The notes under the pieces were generated by a model. It saw nothing but the letters and a program-made list of their open reading frames with translations. It did not search any database and was not told the DNA's origin. DNA of 64,000 nt from Alphaproteobacteria bacterium (GTDB taxonomy: Bacteria; Pseudomonadota; Alphaproteobacteria; Rhodobacterales; Rhodobacteraceae): assembly GCA_030424865.1 (NCBI GenBank), contig JAUHVR010000014.1:1-64000 (forward strand), in the 5' to 3' direction. How positions within the stretch are numbered: position 1 is the first letter of the stretch; each line of letters opens with the position of its first letter. Position numbers and translations under genes: made by a program. Below, one piece after another: positions 18,675 through 27,429 of the stretch.

Positions 18675-20216
18675 ATGTCAGATGAGGTTTTTGTTGGCGG
18701 GGGCGGCGCGGCCTACGGTGACAAGCAATGGTTGTCGTTGAAATATGCCAACCGGCACGGTCTGGTTGCCGGGGCCACCGGAACCGGAAAAACAGTCACG
18801 TTGCAAATCCTCGCCGAAGGGTTTTCAGCGGCCGGCGTCCCGGTCTTTCTGTCGGACGTCAAAGGCGACCTGTCGGGTCTGGCGGTCGCAGGCAGCGCCC
18901 AGGGCAAATTGCACGGTCCTTTCATGGAGCGGGCCGCCAAGATCGGCTTCGATGATTTCAGCTATGACGCGTTTCCCGTCACCTTCTGGGATCTTTTTGG
19001 CCGCCAGGGGCATCCGGTGCGCACGACGGTTTCCGACATGGGCCCTCTGCTGCTGTCGCGGCTGCTGGAACTGACCGAGGCGCAAGAGGGCATCCTGAAC
19101 ATCGCCTTCCGATTGGCTGACGAACAAGGCATGCCGCTGCTGGATCTCAAGGACCTGCAGGCCTTGCTGGTCTGGGTCGGCGAGCAACGCGCCGCTCTGT
19201 CGCTGCGCTATGGCAATATCTCGGTCCAGTCGATCGGGGCCATCCAACGGCGGTTGCTGGTGCTGGAAAATCAGGGCGGCGCGGGTCTGTTCGGCGAACC
19301 TGCGCTCGAGTTGAGCGACCTGATGCGCACCGACGCTAACGGGCGCGGACGGATCAACATCCTGGCTGCGAACGAATTGATGGCCTCACCCCGGCTTTAC
19401 GCGACCTTTCTGCTGTGGCTGCTCAGCGAGCTATTCGAAGACCTGCCCGAGGTCGGAGACCCCGACAAACCCCGGCTCGTCTTCTTCTTTGACGAGGCGC
19501 ACCTCTTGTTCGACGACGCGCCCAAAGCCCTGGTCGACAAGGTCGAACAGGTCGCGCGCCTGATCCGCTCCAAGGGCGTGGGCGTCTATTTTGTGACCCA
19601 GAACCCGGACGACATCCCAGAGGACATTCTTGGCCAGCTGGGCAACCGTGTGCAGCACGCCCTGCGCGCGTTCACGGCGCGCGACCGCAAGGCGCTGAAG
19701 CTTGCCGCCGAGACCTATCGCGAAAACCCCGCCTTCGACACCGAAACCGCGATCCGCGAGGTGGGGGTGGGCGAAGCCGTGACCTCGATGCTGCAAAAGA
19801 AAGGCGTGCCGGGGATTGTTCAGCGGACGCTGATCCGACCGCCCTCGTCACAACTGGGGTCGATCAGCGAGGCAGAGCGCAAGGCGGTGCTGCAAGCCTC
19901 TGATCTGAAAGATAAATACACCACCGCCCTGGACCGGCGCTCGGCCTATGAAATCCTGCAAGAGCGCGCCAATGCTGCCGCCGCGGCGGCCGAAGCCGAA
20001 GAGGCCGAGATCGAGGACCAGCCGCCCATTCAGCGCGAATTCAGCGCGGCGCGGCGTTACAGCGGCACGCGTGTGTCCCGGTCACGGGCCTATTCGACCC
20101 GGCGGGCCAGCGATTTCGGTGACGCCATGGCCGAGGCCGTGATCAAAGAGCTGAAAGGCACCACCGGACGACGCATCGTCCGGGGTATTCTTGGTGGGAT
20201 CTTCAAGGCGCGGTGA
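18675..20216 (+). CDS. HerA-type P-loop ATPase (DUF853 / helicase HerA-like)
   Basis: 513 residues from the ATG at 18675 with AAGGAG nine bases upstream. The Walker A motif GATGTGKT is at residues 33-40 and a Walker [14 protein letters not shown] lies near 270. The region [20 protein letters not shown] is typical of the FtsK/HerA superfamily. An Ala/Glu-rich segment near 435 and a basic Arg/Ser-rich tail ([17 protein letters not shown]) follow. These are hexameric DNA-translocase-like ATPases of poorly defined cellular role. No NurA nuclease partner is adjacent, so the role cannot be inferred from context. Confidence 0.85.
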   Translation: MSDEVFVGGGGAAYGDKQWLSLKYANRHGLVAGATGTGKTVTLQILAEGFSAAGVPVFLSDVKGDLSGLAVAGSAQGKLHGPFMERAAKIGFDDFSYDAFPVTFWDLFGRQGHPVRTTVSDMGPLLLSRLLELTEAQEGILNIAFRLADEQGMPLLDLKDLQALLVWVGEQRAALSLRYGNISVQSIGAIQRRLLVLENQGGAGLFGEPALELSDLMRTDANGRGRINILAANELMASPRLYATFLLWLLSELFEDLPEVGDPDKPRLVFFFDEAHLLFDDAPKALVDKVEQVARLIRSKGVGVYFVTQNPDDIPEDILGQLGNRVQHALRAFTARDRKALKLAAETYRENPAFDTETAIREVGVGEAVTSMLQKKGVPGIVQRTLIRPPSSQLGSISEAERKAVLQASDLKDKYTTALDRRSAYEILQERANAAAAAAEAEEAEIEDQPPIQREFSAARRYSGTRVSRSRAYSTRRASDFGDAMAEAVIKELKGTTGRRIVRGILGGIFKAR

Positions 20217-20222
20217 CACGCC

Positions 20223-21524
20223 CTACTTTTCAGGCAGCAGCCCGCGCGGATAAAACCTGAGCACAATCAACAAGATCAGCCCCATGGTCAGCAGCCGCAT
20301 GTGCTGTACCGAATCCAGCAGGTGCGTGCGCAGTCCCGAATCCTCGGCCATTCCCGCGGTGATCACCGACATCAGCGCCACGCCCAACGGCTCGACCTGG
20401 ACCCAAAGGAACCAGATCAGGAATCCGCCCAGAACGGCGCCAAAGTTGTTGCCCGATCCGCCCACGATCACCATGACCCAGATCAGGAAGGTATAGCGCA
20501 GGGGTTGGTAGGACCCCGGCGTCAACTGGCTGTCGAGCGTCGTCATCATCGCGCCGGCCATGCCGCAGACAGCAGAACCCAGGATAAAGATCTCCAGATG
20601 TCGCCGCGTGACGTTCTTGCCCATGGCCCGGGCCGCTGTCTCGTTGTCGCGAATGGCCCGCATCATCCGCCCCCAGGGCGAGTTCAGCGCCAGTTGCGCC
20701 AGCACCAGCAGGATCACCAGCACAATCGCAAAATAGACGCCGTACCCCAGCTTGACGTAGAGCGTCGAGGCCGTGGTCGGATCAAGGCCCAGACCAGCCG
20801 CGCGTTCGACAAAGCCCGGATCGTTCTGAAGATCGATTTCATAGGGCAGGGGCCGCGGCAGGCCGATGACGTTCTTGACGCCGCGCGCCAGCCAGTCCTC
20901 GTTCTTCATCACGGCGATGATGATCTCGGCAATGCCAAGCGTCGCAATCGCCAGATAGTCAGACCGCAGGCCAAGCGCCGTCTTGCCGATGACCCAAGCC
21001 GCGCCGGCCGCCAGGACGCCGCCCATGGGCCAGGCCAGCAGGACCGGCAGGCCGAGGCCGCCCAGATAGCCTGTCGCCGCGGGATTGATCTTTTCAACCG
21101 CCGCCACACCGGGGTCAAAGACCGCCCGGTAGACGAAAAAGCCCACGATCAGGATCGCGGCAATCGCCCAGCCCCGCCACGTCGCGGGTACGCGGGCATA
21201 GGCCAGGATCGCTGCCGTGATGGTTGCCGCCCCAAGAACCAGGGCGAGGACGATCCTCAGCCCCCCGGCCGCCCAGGCCTCGCCGACGGGCGGCATGGAC
21301 ACCAGAACAGCCGCGAGGCCGCCAAGCGCCACGAAACCCATGACCCCGACGTTGAACAGCCCGGCAAAGCCCCATTGCAGGTTCACCCCCAAGGCCATGA
21401 CAGCAGACACCAGCCCCATGTTCAGGATCAAAAGCGCCGTGTTCCAGCTTTGAACAAAGCCCGTGCCCACGATCAACACCAGGATCAGGGCAAAGAAGGA
21501 TGCGGTACGCGCATGTTGGGTCAT
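20223..21524 (-). CDS. livM: Branched-chain amino-acid ABC transporter permease LivM
   Basis: 433 residues, an integral membrane protein with about ten hydrophobic segments. The segment MMRAIRDNETAARAMGKNV is the cytoplasmic EAA-like loop that contacts the ATPases, and GGSGNNFGAVLGGFLIW is typical of LivM. The ATG overlaps the livH stop (ATGA). It pairs with LivH to form the membrane channel of the liv system. Confidence 0.92.
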   Translation of the reverse strand: MTQHARTASFFALILVLIVGTGFVQSWNTALLILNMGLVSAVMALGVNLQWGFAGLFNVGVMGFVALGGLAAVLVSMPPVGEAWAAGGLRIVLALVLGAATITAAILAYARVPATWRGWAIAAILIVGFFVYRAVFDPGVAAVEKINPAATGYLGGLGLPVLLAWPMGGVLAAGAAWVIGKTALGLRSDYLAIATLGIAEIIIAVMKNEDWLARGVKNVIGLPRPLPYEIDLQNDPGFVERAAGLGLDPTTASTLYVKLGYGVYFAIVLVILLVLAQLALNSPWGRMMRAIRDNETAARAMGKNVTRRHLEIFILGSAVCGMAGAMMTTLDSQLTPGSYQPLRYTFLIWVMVIVGGSGNNFGAVLGGFLIWFLWVQVEPLGVALMSVITAGMAEDSGLRTHLLDSVQHMRLLTMGLILLIVLRFYPRGLLPEK

Positions 21525-22531
21525 ACGGCTTTCCCCTTGAACAGTCCGGTGGGCCGGAACAGCAGAACAATCAGCAGGATCACAAAGCTGACCGCGAACT
21601 TGTAGTCCGTGGACAGCAGCTGGACGAGCCCACTGGGCTCAAGCGGTTCGGGCATCAGATAGACCAGCACCTTTTTCCAGGCATAGGTGATGCCGACCTC
21701 GGAAAAGGCGACGACAAAGCCTCCGGCAATGGCCCCCAAAGGGTTGCCAAGCCCGCCCACGATGGCCGAGGCAAAGATCGGCAGAAGCAGTTGGAAGTAC
21801 ACGAACGGCTTGAAACTTTTGTCGAGCCCGTAAAGCACCCCCGCCACTGTGGCCAGCGCCGCGACGATCAGCCAGGTCACCATGACCACCCGTTCGGGAT
21901 TGATGCCCGACAGCAGCGCCAGATCCTCGTTGTCGGAAAAGGCGCGCATGCTCTTTCCTGTCCGCGTGCGGTTCAGGAACCAGAACAGCAATGCGACCAC
22001 GATGACCGCTGTCACCACCGTCAGGCCTTGCGTGGTTTTCAGGGCCAAGCCTTCGCGCAGGCCCGTCATCTGCTTGAATTCCCGCGCCGAGATGATGAAA
22101 CGCTCTCCATCTGCAAAGCGCTGTTCGCCGGTGCCGATGATGAAGCGGATCAACCCTTCGTAGACAAACATCACCCCGATCGAGACGATGACAAGGATCA
22201 CCGGTTTGACCCGCTGGGCCCTGTAAAACCGGTAAACCAGCCTGTCTGTCCCTAGGATCAACAGCGCCGCGCCCGCAATTCCGAAGGGGATCGCAAGCAG
22301 TGCTGTGGGCAAGGGTCCAAGCGAAATGCCCATGGATTGGAACAGAGCGGTAAACAAGACCACAACCAGCGTTCCAAAGGCCATGCTGTCGCCATGCGCA
22401 AAGTTCGAGAACCGGAGGATGCCGTAGACCAGCGTCACACCCAATGCGCCAAGCGCCAGTTGGCTGCCATAGGCAATGGCCGGAACCAACACGAAGTTTG
22501 CGAGGGCCACAAGGCCGTTCAAGACGTCCAT
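21521..22531 (-). CDS. livH: Branched-chain amino-acid ABC transporter permease LivH
   Basis: 336 residues from the ATG at 22529-22531, which has a perfect AAGGAGG seven bases upstream; a longer N-terminus would run into the DnaA-box cluster and is rejected. It has multiple membrane segments, and MRAFSDNEDLALLSGINPE is the EAA-like loop. It is separated from livF by 227 bp, an unusually large gap for this operon, so it may have its own promoter. Confidence 0.92.
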   Translation of the reverse strand: MDVLNGLVALANFVLVPAIAYGSQLALGALGVTLVYGILRFSNFAHGDSMAFGTLVVVLFTALFQSMGISLGPLPTALLAIPFGIAGAALLILGTDRLVYRFYRAQRVKPVILVIVSIGVMFVYEGLIRFIIGTGEQRFADGERFIISAREFKQMTGLREGLALKTTQGLTVVTAVIVVALLFWFLNRTRTGKSMRAFSDNEDLALLSGINPERVVMVTWLIVAALATVAGVLYGLDKSFKPFVYFQLLLPIFASAIVGGLGNPLGAIAGGFVVAFSEVGITYAWKKVLVYLMPEPLEPSGLVQLLSTDYKFAVSFVILLIVLLFRPTGLFKGKAV

Positions 22532-22569
22532 GTCAGCACACCTCCTTGATCTGCACAAATTTGGGCGAA

Positions 22570-22710
22570 TGTGGATATTTTGCAATTTTGTCCACATTCA
22601 CGGGCGAACCCCTGTGGATACTTGTCGCGTTTTCACAAGTCGAAACGGCCATTTTGCACCCGTTAGCGCCCAAATGCCTGTGGGAAAACCTGTGGATAAC
22701 CTGTGGATCG
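22570..22710. promoter_or_regulatory. Cluster of DnaA-box-like 9-mers in the livF-livH gap
   Basis: One perfect match to TTATCCACA (as TGTGGATAA, 22691-22699) and three one-mismatch matches (22570-22578, 22588-22596, 22613-22621) lie within 130 bp. Weaker ones are at 22629-22637 (GTTTTCACA), 22679-22687 (TGTGGGAAA) and 22702-22710 (TGTGGATCG). Three CCTGTGG units begin at 22677, 22689 and 22700, spaced 12 and 11 bp, one helical turn apart. By chance fewer than 0.1 such close matches would be expected in this length at equal base composition. The clustering is seen; DnaA binding is inference. Confidence 0.55.
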
Positions 22711-22758
22711 TTTTTGACGCCTGTGCACTGATCCGGGGATAACATGACGATCATGGCC

Positions 22759-23472
22759 TCATCCCCCCAGGAAACTGCGGCGCACGTTGGGATCTGCCAA
22801 CAGCGCTTTGCCAGTGTCGGTATAGGCGTTGCGGCCTTGCACAAGCACATAGCCCTTGTCCGCAATCTCCAGCGCCTGTCGCGCGTTCTGTTCGACCATC
22901 AGAATCGAAATCCCGGTCCGCGCCACCTCGATGATGCGGTCAAAAAGCTCGTCCATGACAATCGGAGAGACCCCAGCCGTCGGTTCATCCAACATCAGCA
23001 CCTTCGGCTGGGTCATCAGCGCCCGCCCGACGGCAACCTGCTGCCGCTGGCCGCCGGACAACTCGCCCGCCGGTTGTCTTCGCTTCTCTTTCAGGATCGG
23101 GAACAGATCAAAGACCTGCGCCATCGTATCCGCGAAATCATCCCGCCGAATGAAGGCGCCCATCTCAAGGTTTTCCTCGACGGTCATCGAGGTAAAGATG
23201 TTGTGCGTCTGAGGGACAAAGCCCATGCCCTGCGCCACCCGGTCTTGCGGGCTGAGGTGCGTGATATCTTCACCATCCAGCCGCACGCTCCCTTCGCGCA
23301 GGTTCAGCATGCCAAAGACCGCCTTCATGGCTGTCGACTTGCCGGCGCCGTTGGGTCCCACGATCACCGCGATCTCACCCTTGTTCACCGCAATGGTACA
23401 ACCGTGCAGAATATCCGCGCCGCGCCCATAGCCACCGGTCATGGCATCGCCGATCAGATAGGGATCACTCAT
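22759..23472 (-). CDS. livF: Branched-chain amino-acid ABC transporter ATP-binding protein LivF
   Basis: 237 residues from the ATG at 23470-23472 (GGGG six bases upstream); an ATG five codons earlier is possible. Walker A GPNGAGKS, signature LSGGQRQQVAVGRAL, Walker B VLMLDEPTAGVSP and the switch His region ILMVEQN. Energises uptake with LivG. Confidence 0.93.
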   Translation of the reverse strand: MSDPYLIGDAMTGGYGRGADILHGCTIAVNKGEIAVIVGPNGAGKSTAMKAVFGMLNLREGSVRLDGEDITHLSPQDRVAQGMGFVPQTHNIFTSMTVEENLEMGAFIRRDDFADTMAQVFDLFPILKEKRRQPAGELSGGQRQQVAVGRALMTQPKVLMLDEPTAGVSPIVMDELFDRIIEVARTGISILMVEQNARQALEIADKGYVLVQGRNAYTDTGKALLADPNVRRSFLGG

Positions 23473-23565
23473 TCCAATCCCCTTCATCTTTCTTCAAATA
23501 CGTCTCGGGGGTGAATTGGCCAATGGCCAAGAGGGGGCAGACAGCCCCCTTTGCGACCTCAGACC

Positions 23566-24345
23566 TCATCCAACCGCTTCCTTGTTCTTGAGCCCGGTGC
23601 CAAGATAGGCCTCGATCACCTGTTCGTTGGCCTTGATCTCGTCGATTGTGCCCTCGGCCAGAACGTGCCCTTCGGCCATGACGATCACCGGGTCACACAA
23701 TCGCCCGATGAAATCCATGTCATGTTCAATCATGCAGAACGTATAGCCGCGCTCTTCATTCAAACGCTGGATCGCATCGCCGATGGTGTTCAGCAGCGTC
23801 CGGTTCACCCCGGCGCCGACCTCGTCCAGAAAGACGATCCGCGCATCGACCATCATCGTGCGGCCAAGCTCCAAAAGCTTCTTTTGGCCACCAGAGAGGT
23901 TCCCCGCCTTTTCGTCCTTGAGATGCGAGATCGTCAGGAAGTCCAGAACCTCGTCCGCCTTCTTCAAAAGCGCCGCTTCCTCCTGAGCAATCCGCCCGCG
24001 CTGGGTCCAGCTTTTCCAAAGCGTCTCACCCGTCTGGCCACCCGGAACCATCATCAGGTTCTCGCGGCAACTCATCGAGCCGAACTCATGCGCGATCTGA
24101 AAGGTGCGCAGCAGTCCCTTGTGAAACAGCTCATGCGGGGGCAGGCCAGTGATGTCCTCGCCATCCATCAGAACAGTGCCGGATGTTGGTTCAAGAACGC
24201 CCGCGATCACATTGAAAAGAGTGGTTTTTCCCGCGCCGTTCGGCCCGACCAATCCGGTGATCGAACCGGTCGCAATCTCTAGCGTCGCACCGTCGACCGC
24301 CCGAAAGCCGCCAAAGTGCTTGTGCAGGTCCGTGACCTTTATCAT
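23566..24345 (-). CDS. livG: Branched-chain amino-acid ABC transporter ATP-binding protein LivG
   Basis: 259 residues. Walker A GPNGAGKTTLFNVI, signature LSGGQKKLLELGRTM, Walker B IVFLDEVGAGVN and CMIEHDMDFI are visible. LivG-type ATPases carry the GAGVN variant instead of GLSP after Walker B, which separates it from LivF. It follows livK after a stem-loop and precedes livF by about 90 bp. Confidence 0.93.
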   Translation of the reverse strand: MIKVTDLHKHFGGFRAVDGATLEIATGSITGLVGPNGAGKTTLFNVIAGVLEPTSGTVLMDGEDITGLPPHELFHKGLLRTFQIAHEFGSMSCRENLMMVPGGQTGETLWKSWTQRGRIAQEEAALLKKADEVLDFLTISHLKDEKAGNLSGGQKKLLELGRTMMVDARIVFLDEVGAGVNRTLLNTIGDAIQRLNEERGYTFCMIEHDMDFIGRLCDPVIVMAEGHVLAEGTIDEIKANEQVIEAYLGTGLKNKEAVG

Positions 24346-24391
24346 CCCTGTCTTTTGTCCCTTGGTCCGTTATGGCCGGACCTTTGCAAGG

Positions 24392-24421
24392 GGAACGGCG
24401 CAACCGGGGCTGCACCGTTCC
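24392..24421 (-). repeat. Intercistronic stem-loop between livK and livG
   Basis: GGAACGG/CCGTTCC arms extended by a further four pairs including one G-U, 8-base loop. No U-run follows, so it is likely a 3'-end stabiliser or partial attenuator letting the binding protein be made in excess. Confidence 0.5.
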
Positions 24422-24443
24422 AGTGTCGTCAAAAAACGCAGGA

Positions 24444-25634
24444 TCAGCGGTACTTGACCGTCGAGATCGCGCCGTCCTTGATTTCGATCTGGCGGTAGTT
24501 GCCGGCGCTTTCGCCGCCGTTCACCAGTTCCACAGCGGTTGCACCGATGTAGTCGATGTCACCACCGTCAGCCAGGATCTGCAGCGCCTTGGCCAGTTCG
24601 CCCGGCAGGATCGGCTCACCCGGTGCGTTTGCGACCATTTCGATCTTCGACTTGTAGTCCGCCGGATCCGACGAGCCCGCCGCTGCCATCGCCAGCAGGA
24701 TCAACGCTGCCGCGTCATAGCTTTCAGGCGTGAAGGGCGAAGTTGCGTCAAACGCGCCTGCGACCATGTCGACGAAGATCGCCGCGCCGTCGCTGTCGGT
24801 GCCCGGGTGCTGACCGGACGAGCCTTCGATTTCGTCACCGAAGTTGTCCTGCAGCGCCTGGCCGATCATGCCGTCCGGGAAGTGGAAGGTGTCAAACGCG
24901 CCCGAGTCCAGCGCCGCACGGATGATGCCTGCGCCACCTTGGTCTACGTAGCCTGCAACAACCAGACGGTCGCCGCCAGCCGAGGCCAGTGCACCGACTT
25001 CCGCCGAGTAGTCGGCTTTGCCGTCTTCATGCGCGGTGTTGATGGTGATCGTGCCACCCATCGCCTCGTAGGCGGCTGCAAAGCTGTCTGCCAGGCCCTT
25101 GCCGTAGTCGTTGTTGGTGTAGGTCACGGCGACTTCGCTGATGCCCTGCTCCAGCAGCACTTCGGCCATCACAACGCCCTGACGCGCGTCCGACGGGGCG
25201 GTGCGGAAGAACAGGCCTTCGTCTGCATCCGAGCTCAGCGCCGGCGAGGTGGCCGAGGGCGAGATCATGACCATGCCGTTCGGCACGGCGACGTTCGACA
25301 GGATTGCGCCGGTCACACCCGAGCAGTCCGCGCCGACGATGCCTTTGACGCCGTCACTGGTGATCTGACGTTCGGCCACGGCGGTTGCGGCGGCTGCGTC
25401 GATACAGGTCGAGTCGCCACGCACCGGAACAACCTTGGCACCGCCCAGCAGCAGGCCGCTGTCGGTGACTTCTTTCATGGCCAGCTCAGCGCCGTCTGCC
25501 ATCGAAGGGGTCAGCGATTCAATGGGGCCGGTGAAGCCCAGGATGATGCCCAGCTTGATCTCTTCGGCATGGCCACCGGCAAAAGCCGTACCAGCCGCAA
25601 GCGAGGCAACGCTCGCAAGAAGCAGTTTCTTCAT
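24444..25634 (-). CDS. livK: Branched-chain amino-acid-type ABC transporter substrate-binding protein
   Basis: 396 residues from the ATG at 25632-25634 with GGGAGA upstream; the frame is open further upstream but that part is low-complexity and lacks a signal. The signal peptide is residues 1-19 (ends AFA). The mature chain has the Leu/Ile/Val-binding fold pattern (KLGIILGFTGPIESL, GIVGADCSGVTGAIL, VAVTYTNNDYGKGLADSFAAA). First gene of the liv operon. The exact substrate (Leu/Ile/Val or another amide compound) cannot be told from sequence. Confidence 0.92.
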   Translation of the reverse strand: MKKLLLASVASLAAGTAFAGGHAEEIKLGIILGFTGPIESLTPSMADGAELAMKEVTDSGLLLGGAKVVPVRGDSTCIDAAAATAVAERQITSDGVKGIVGADCSGVTGAILSNVAVPNGMVMISPSATSPALSSDADEGLFFRTAPSDARQGVVMAEVLLEQGISEVAVTYTNNDYGKGLADSFAAAYEAMGGTITINTAHEDGKADYSAEVGALASAGGDRLVVAGYVDQGGAGIIRAALDSGAFDTFHFPDGMIGQALQDNFGDEIEGSSGQHPGTDSDGAAIFVDMVAGAFDATSPFTPESYDAAALILLAMAAAGSSDPADYKSKIEMVANAPGEPILPGELAKALQILADGGDIDYIGATAVELVNGGESAGNYRQIEIKDGAISTVKYR

Positions 25635-25791
25635 GTGTGTTCTCCCGTGTTGGAACTTCTTGTTATGCGGCCAGCGTATGCGGGCGATTTTGAAAAGAAA
25701 AGACCAAAGCGGAAGGTCGCCGCCGGGGGAACTTTTCCTTGTTCGCCGTTTTTTGCGCTCCATATGTCTTGGAAACGAGGAGGTTCCGACA

Positions 25792-26895
25792 ATGATTTTC
25801 CGCCCCCTGACTGCTTTGGCCCTGGTGTTGGCCGCGACTGCTTCAACCGCCGAAGATATCCAGACGCAGGCTGGCGAGATGACCATCGAGGCCGTTGTCG
25901 AAGATCTTGTAACGCCTTGGAGTTTCGGGTTTTTACCTGAAGGTGGGCTTCTGATCACCGAACGGGATGGCGAGTTGCTGTACGTCGGTCCGGATGGCGA
26001 AAGCCATGTTGTGTCCGGCACGCCGACGGTGGTAGCAAACGGTCAGGGCGGATTGTTGGACCTGTTGATCCCAAAGGATTTTGCCCAGACACGAGAGATT
26101 TTCCTGACATTCGCCAAGCCACAAGGACGGGGCGAAGGCACGGCCGTTGCCCGGGCAACACTTTCCGCTGATGCGCGTCGGTTGTCCGACCTGCGTGTCA
26201 TTTTCGAGATGGAGTGGGGCTCGAATGGCGGGCGTCATTTCGGCTCGCGGATCGTCGAGGGGCCTGACGGGCATCTCTATTTCACGATCGGGGACCGGGG
26301 CGACCGCCCCTCGGCACAGGATCTGTCGCGCCACAACGGCAGTGTGATTCGGATTGCGCGGGATGGCAGCGTGCCGGACGACAATCCCTTTGTGGGGCGA
26401 GACGGCGCACAACCCGAGATCTGGTCCTATGGCCACCGCAATCCGCAGGGGGCCGCGGTCGACGGGCAGGGACGGATCTGGGTCAACGAACACGGCGCGC
26501 GCGGCGGGGACGAGGTCAACCTGATCCGCAAGGGAGCGAACTATGGCTGGCCGGTGATTGCCTATGGTCGCCACTACTCTGGCCGGACCATCGGTGAAGG
26601 CACGGAAAAGCCCGGGATGGAGCAGCCGGAACATTACTGGGACCCCTCCATTGCCCCCTCGGGCATGGTCTTTCACAGTGGCACCGGCGTTTCGGACTGG
26701 CGGGGCGACGCCTTTGTCGGGTCCCTGAAATTCGACTATATCGCACGGCTCGACGGGTCGCCCCTGCGTGAGGTTGAACAGATCAGGGCCGAGGCCACAG
26801 CCCGCGTGCGCGACGTGCGCGAAGGTCCCGATGGTGCGCTTTGGTTTCTAAGCATCGGAAATGGAACACTTTTCCGGATGTCGCCTAAAGACTAG
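25792..26895 (+). CDS. PQQ-dependent aldose sugar dehydrogenase family (soluble, YliI-like)
   Basis: 367 residues from the ATG at 25792, preceded by GAGGAGG. The signal peptide is residues 1-20 (ends STAED). It is a six-bladed beta-propeller of the GSDH family: VEDLVTPWSFGFLPEG, NGGRHFGSRIVEGPDGHLYF, YGHRNPQGAAVDGQGRIW and NEHGARGGDEVN are the blade motifs that carry PQQ and Ca2+ ligands. It would oxidise aldose sugars in the periplasm. No PQQ synthesis genes are in the window. It is divergent from livK. Confidence 0.88.
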   Translation: MIFRPLTALALVLAATASTAEDIQTQAGEMTIEAVVEDLVTPWSFGFLPEGGLLITERDGELLYVGPDGESHVVSGTPTVVANGQGGLLDLLIPKDFAQTREIFLTFAKPQGRGEGTAVARATLSADARRLSDLRVIFEMEWGSNGGRHFGSRIVEGPDGHLYFTIGDRGDRPSAQDLSRHNGSVIRIARDGSVPDDNPFVGRDGAQPEIWSYGHRNPQGAAVDGQGRIWVNEHGARGGDEVNLIRKGANYGWPVIAYGRHYSGRTIGEGTEKPGMEQPEHYWDPSIAPSGMVFHSGTGVSDWRGDAFVGSLKFDYIARLDGSPLREVEQIRAEATARVRDVREGPDGALWFLSIGNGTLFRMSPKD

Positions 26896-26914
26896 GCGAT
26901 TGTGGTCTTCTGTG

Positions 26915-26946
26915 TCACTCTGATCAGACTGAATTGGACAGAGTGA
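26915..26946 (+). repeat. Inverted repeat overlapping the ribosome-binding region at 26950
   Basis: TCACTCTG (26915-26922) and CAGAGTGA (26939-26946) form a perfect 8-bp stem with a 16-base loop. The 3' arm ends three bases before the ATG at 26950 and contains the only purine-rich stretch that could serve as Shine-Dalgarno. Confidence 0.45.
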
Positions 26947-26949
26947 TAT

Positions 26950-27426
26950 ATGATGAAGTTGATGCCTTTGATTGCAGCGCTGGTTTTCAGCGCAACCACA
27001 GGGTTGGCCGAAAGCCATGCCCAGGCTGAGGGCGGCCAGACCGAAGAGGTCCCCAAAGCCGTCGATGAAACCCCAAAGGGTGTCTTTGACACCTATGCCG
27101 AACTTCGGGTCGAATTGGACGGACTGATCATGTCACGCCAGATCAGCGCGCTGATGCTGGAATTCGGCGCGGGGGACGAAATGACCCCGGAAGAGCTGGC
27201 CGACCTCGAGGCGCAGGTCCAGCGGATCTACAAGACGGATTTCAAGACCGTCGACCTGATGCGTCGACAAGAGCTGGAAAACGGCTGGCGGCAGGAACTG
27301 CTCGTGTACTCGGTCGGGCTCGACTACATCTACGCCTACGTGCTGCTTCACAAACGGGCCGAGGATATGGTGGCCGTGAACTTCCGGTTCAACAGCCAGT
27401 TCCACGAACTGAACGCCCTGTTCTAG
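26950..27426 (+). CDS. Small secreted protein of unknown function
   Basis: 158 residues with a signal peptide (MMKLMPLIAALVFSATTGLA, residues 1-20). An acidic, Gln/Glu-rich linker is followed by a predicted helical domain rich in Leu and charged residues (YAELRVELDGLIMSRQISAL; EELADLEAQVQRIYKTDF). There are no Cys residues and no recognised domain. The start is doubled (ATGATG). It sits alone between the sugar dehydrogenase and a convergent GlxA-type regulator; cotranscription with the dehydrogenase (54-bp gap) is possible. Confidence 0.8.
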   Translation: MMKLMPLIAALVFSATTGLAESHAQAEGGQTEEVPKAVDETPKGVFDTYAELRVELDGLIMSRQISALMLEFGAGDEMTPEELADLEAQVQRIYKTDFKTVDLMRRQELENGWRQELLVYSVGLDYIYAYVLLHKRAEDMVAVNFRFNSQFHELNALF

Positions 27427-27429
27427 TCG

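Noticed and set aside
18485-18676. 63-codon minus-strand frame over the candidate small RNA
   Set aside because: It runs through the terminator hairpin and beyond, has no ribosome-binding site and no motif; the RNA structure explains the region better.
20301-21605. 434-codon plus-strand frame opposite livM
   Set aside because: It is antisense to a well-supported permease gene. It is rich in Arg, His, Gln and Asp as expected for a shadow of hydrophobic GC-rich code and has no family motif.
22570-22743. Main chromosomal replication origin at the DnaA-box cluster
   Set aside because: The boxes are real, but there is no neighbouring parAB, gidAB, hemE or dnaA and no clear AT-rich unwinding stretch; kept only as a DnaA-box cluster.
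24372-25940. 522-codon plus-strand frame opposite livK
   Set aside because: Shadow of the binding-protein gene; dominated by Arg/Val/Ala/Gly with no recognisable motif and crossing the true divergent promoter region.
25635-26021. N-terminal extension of livK
   Set aside because: The open frame continues upstream of the true ATG, but it overlaps the divergent dehydrogenase gene and would bury the signal peptide.
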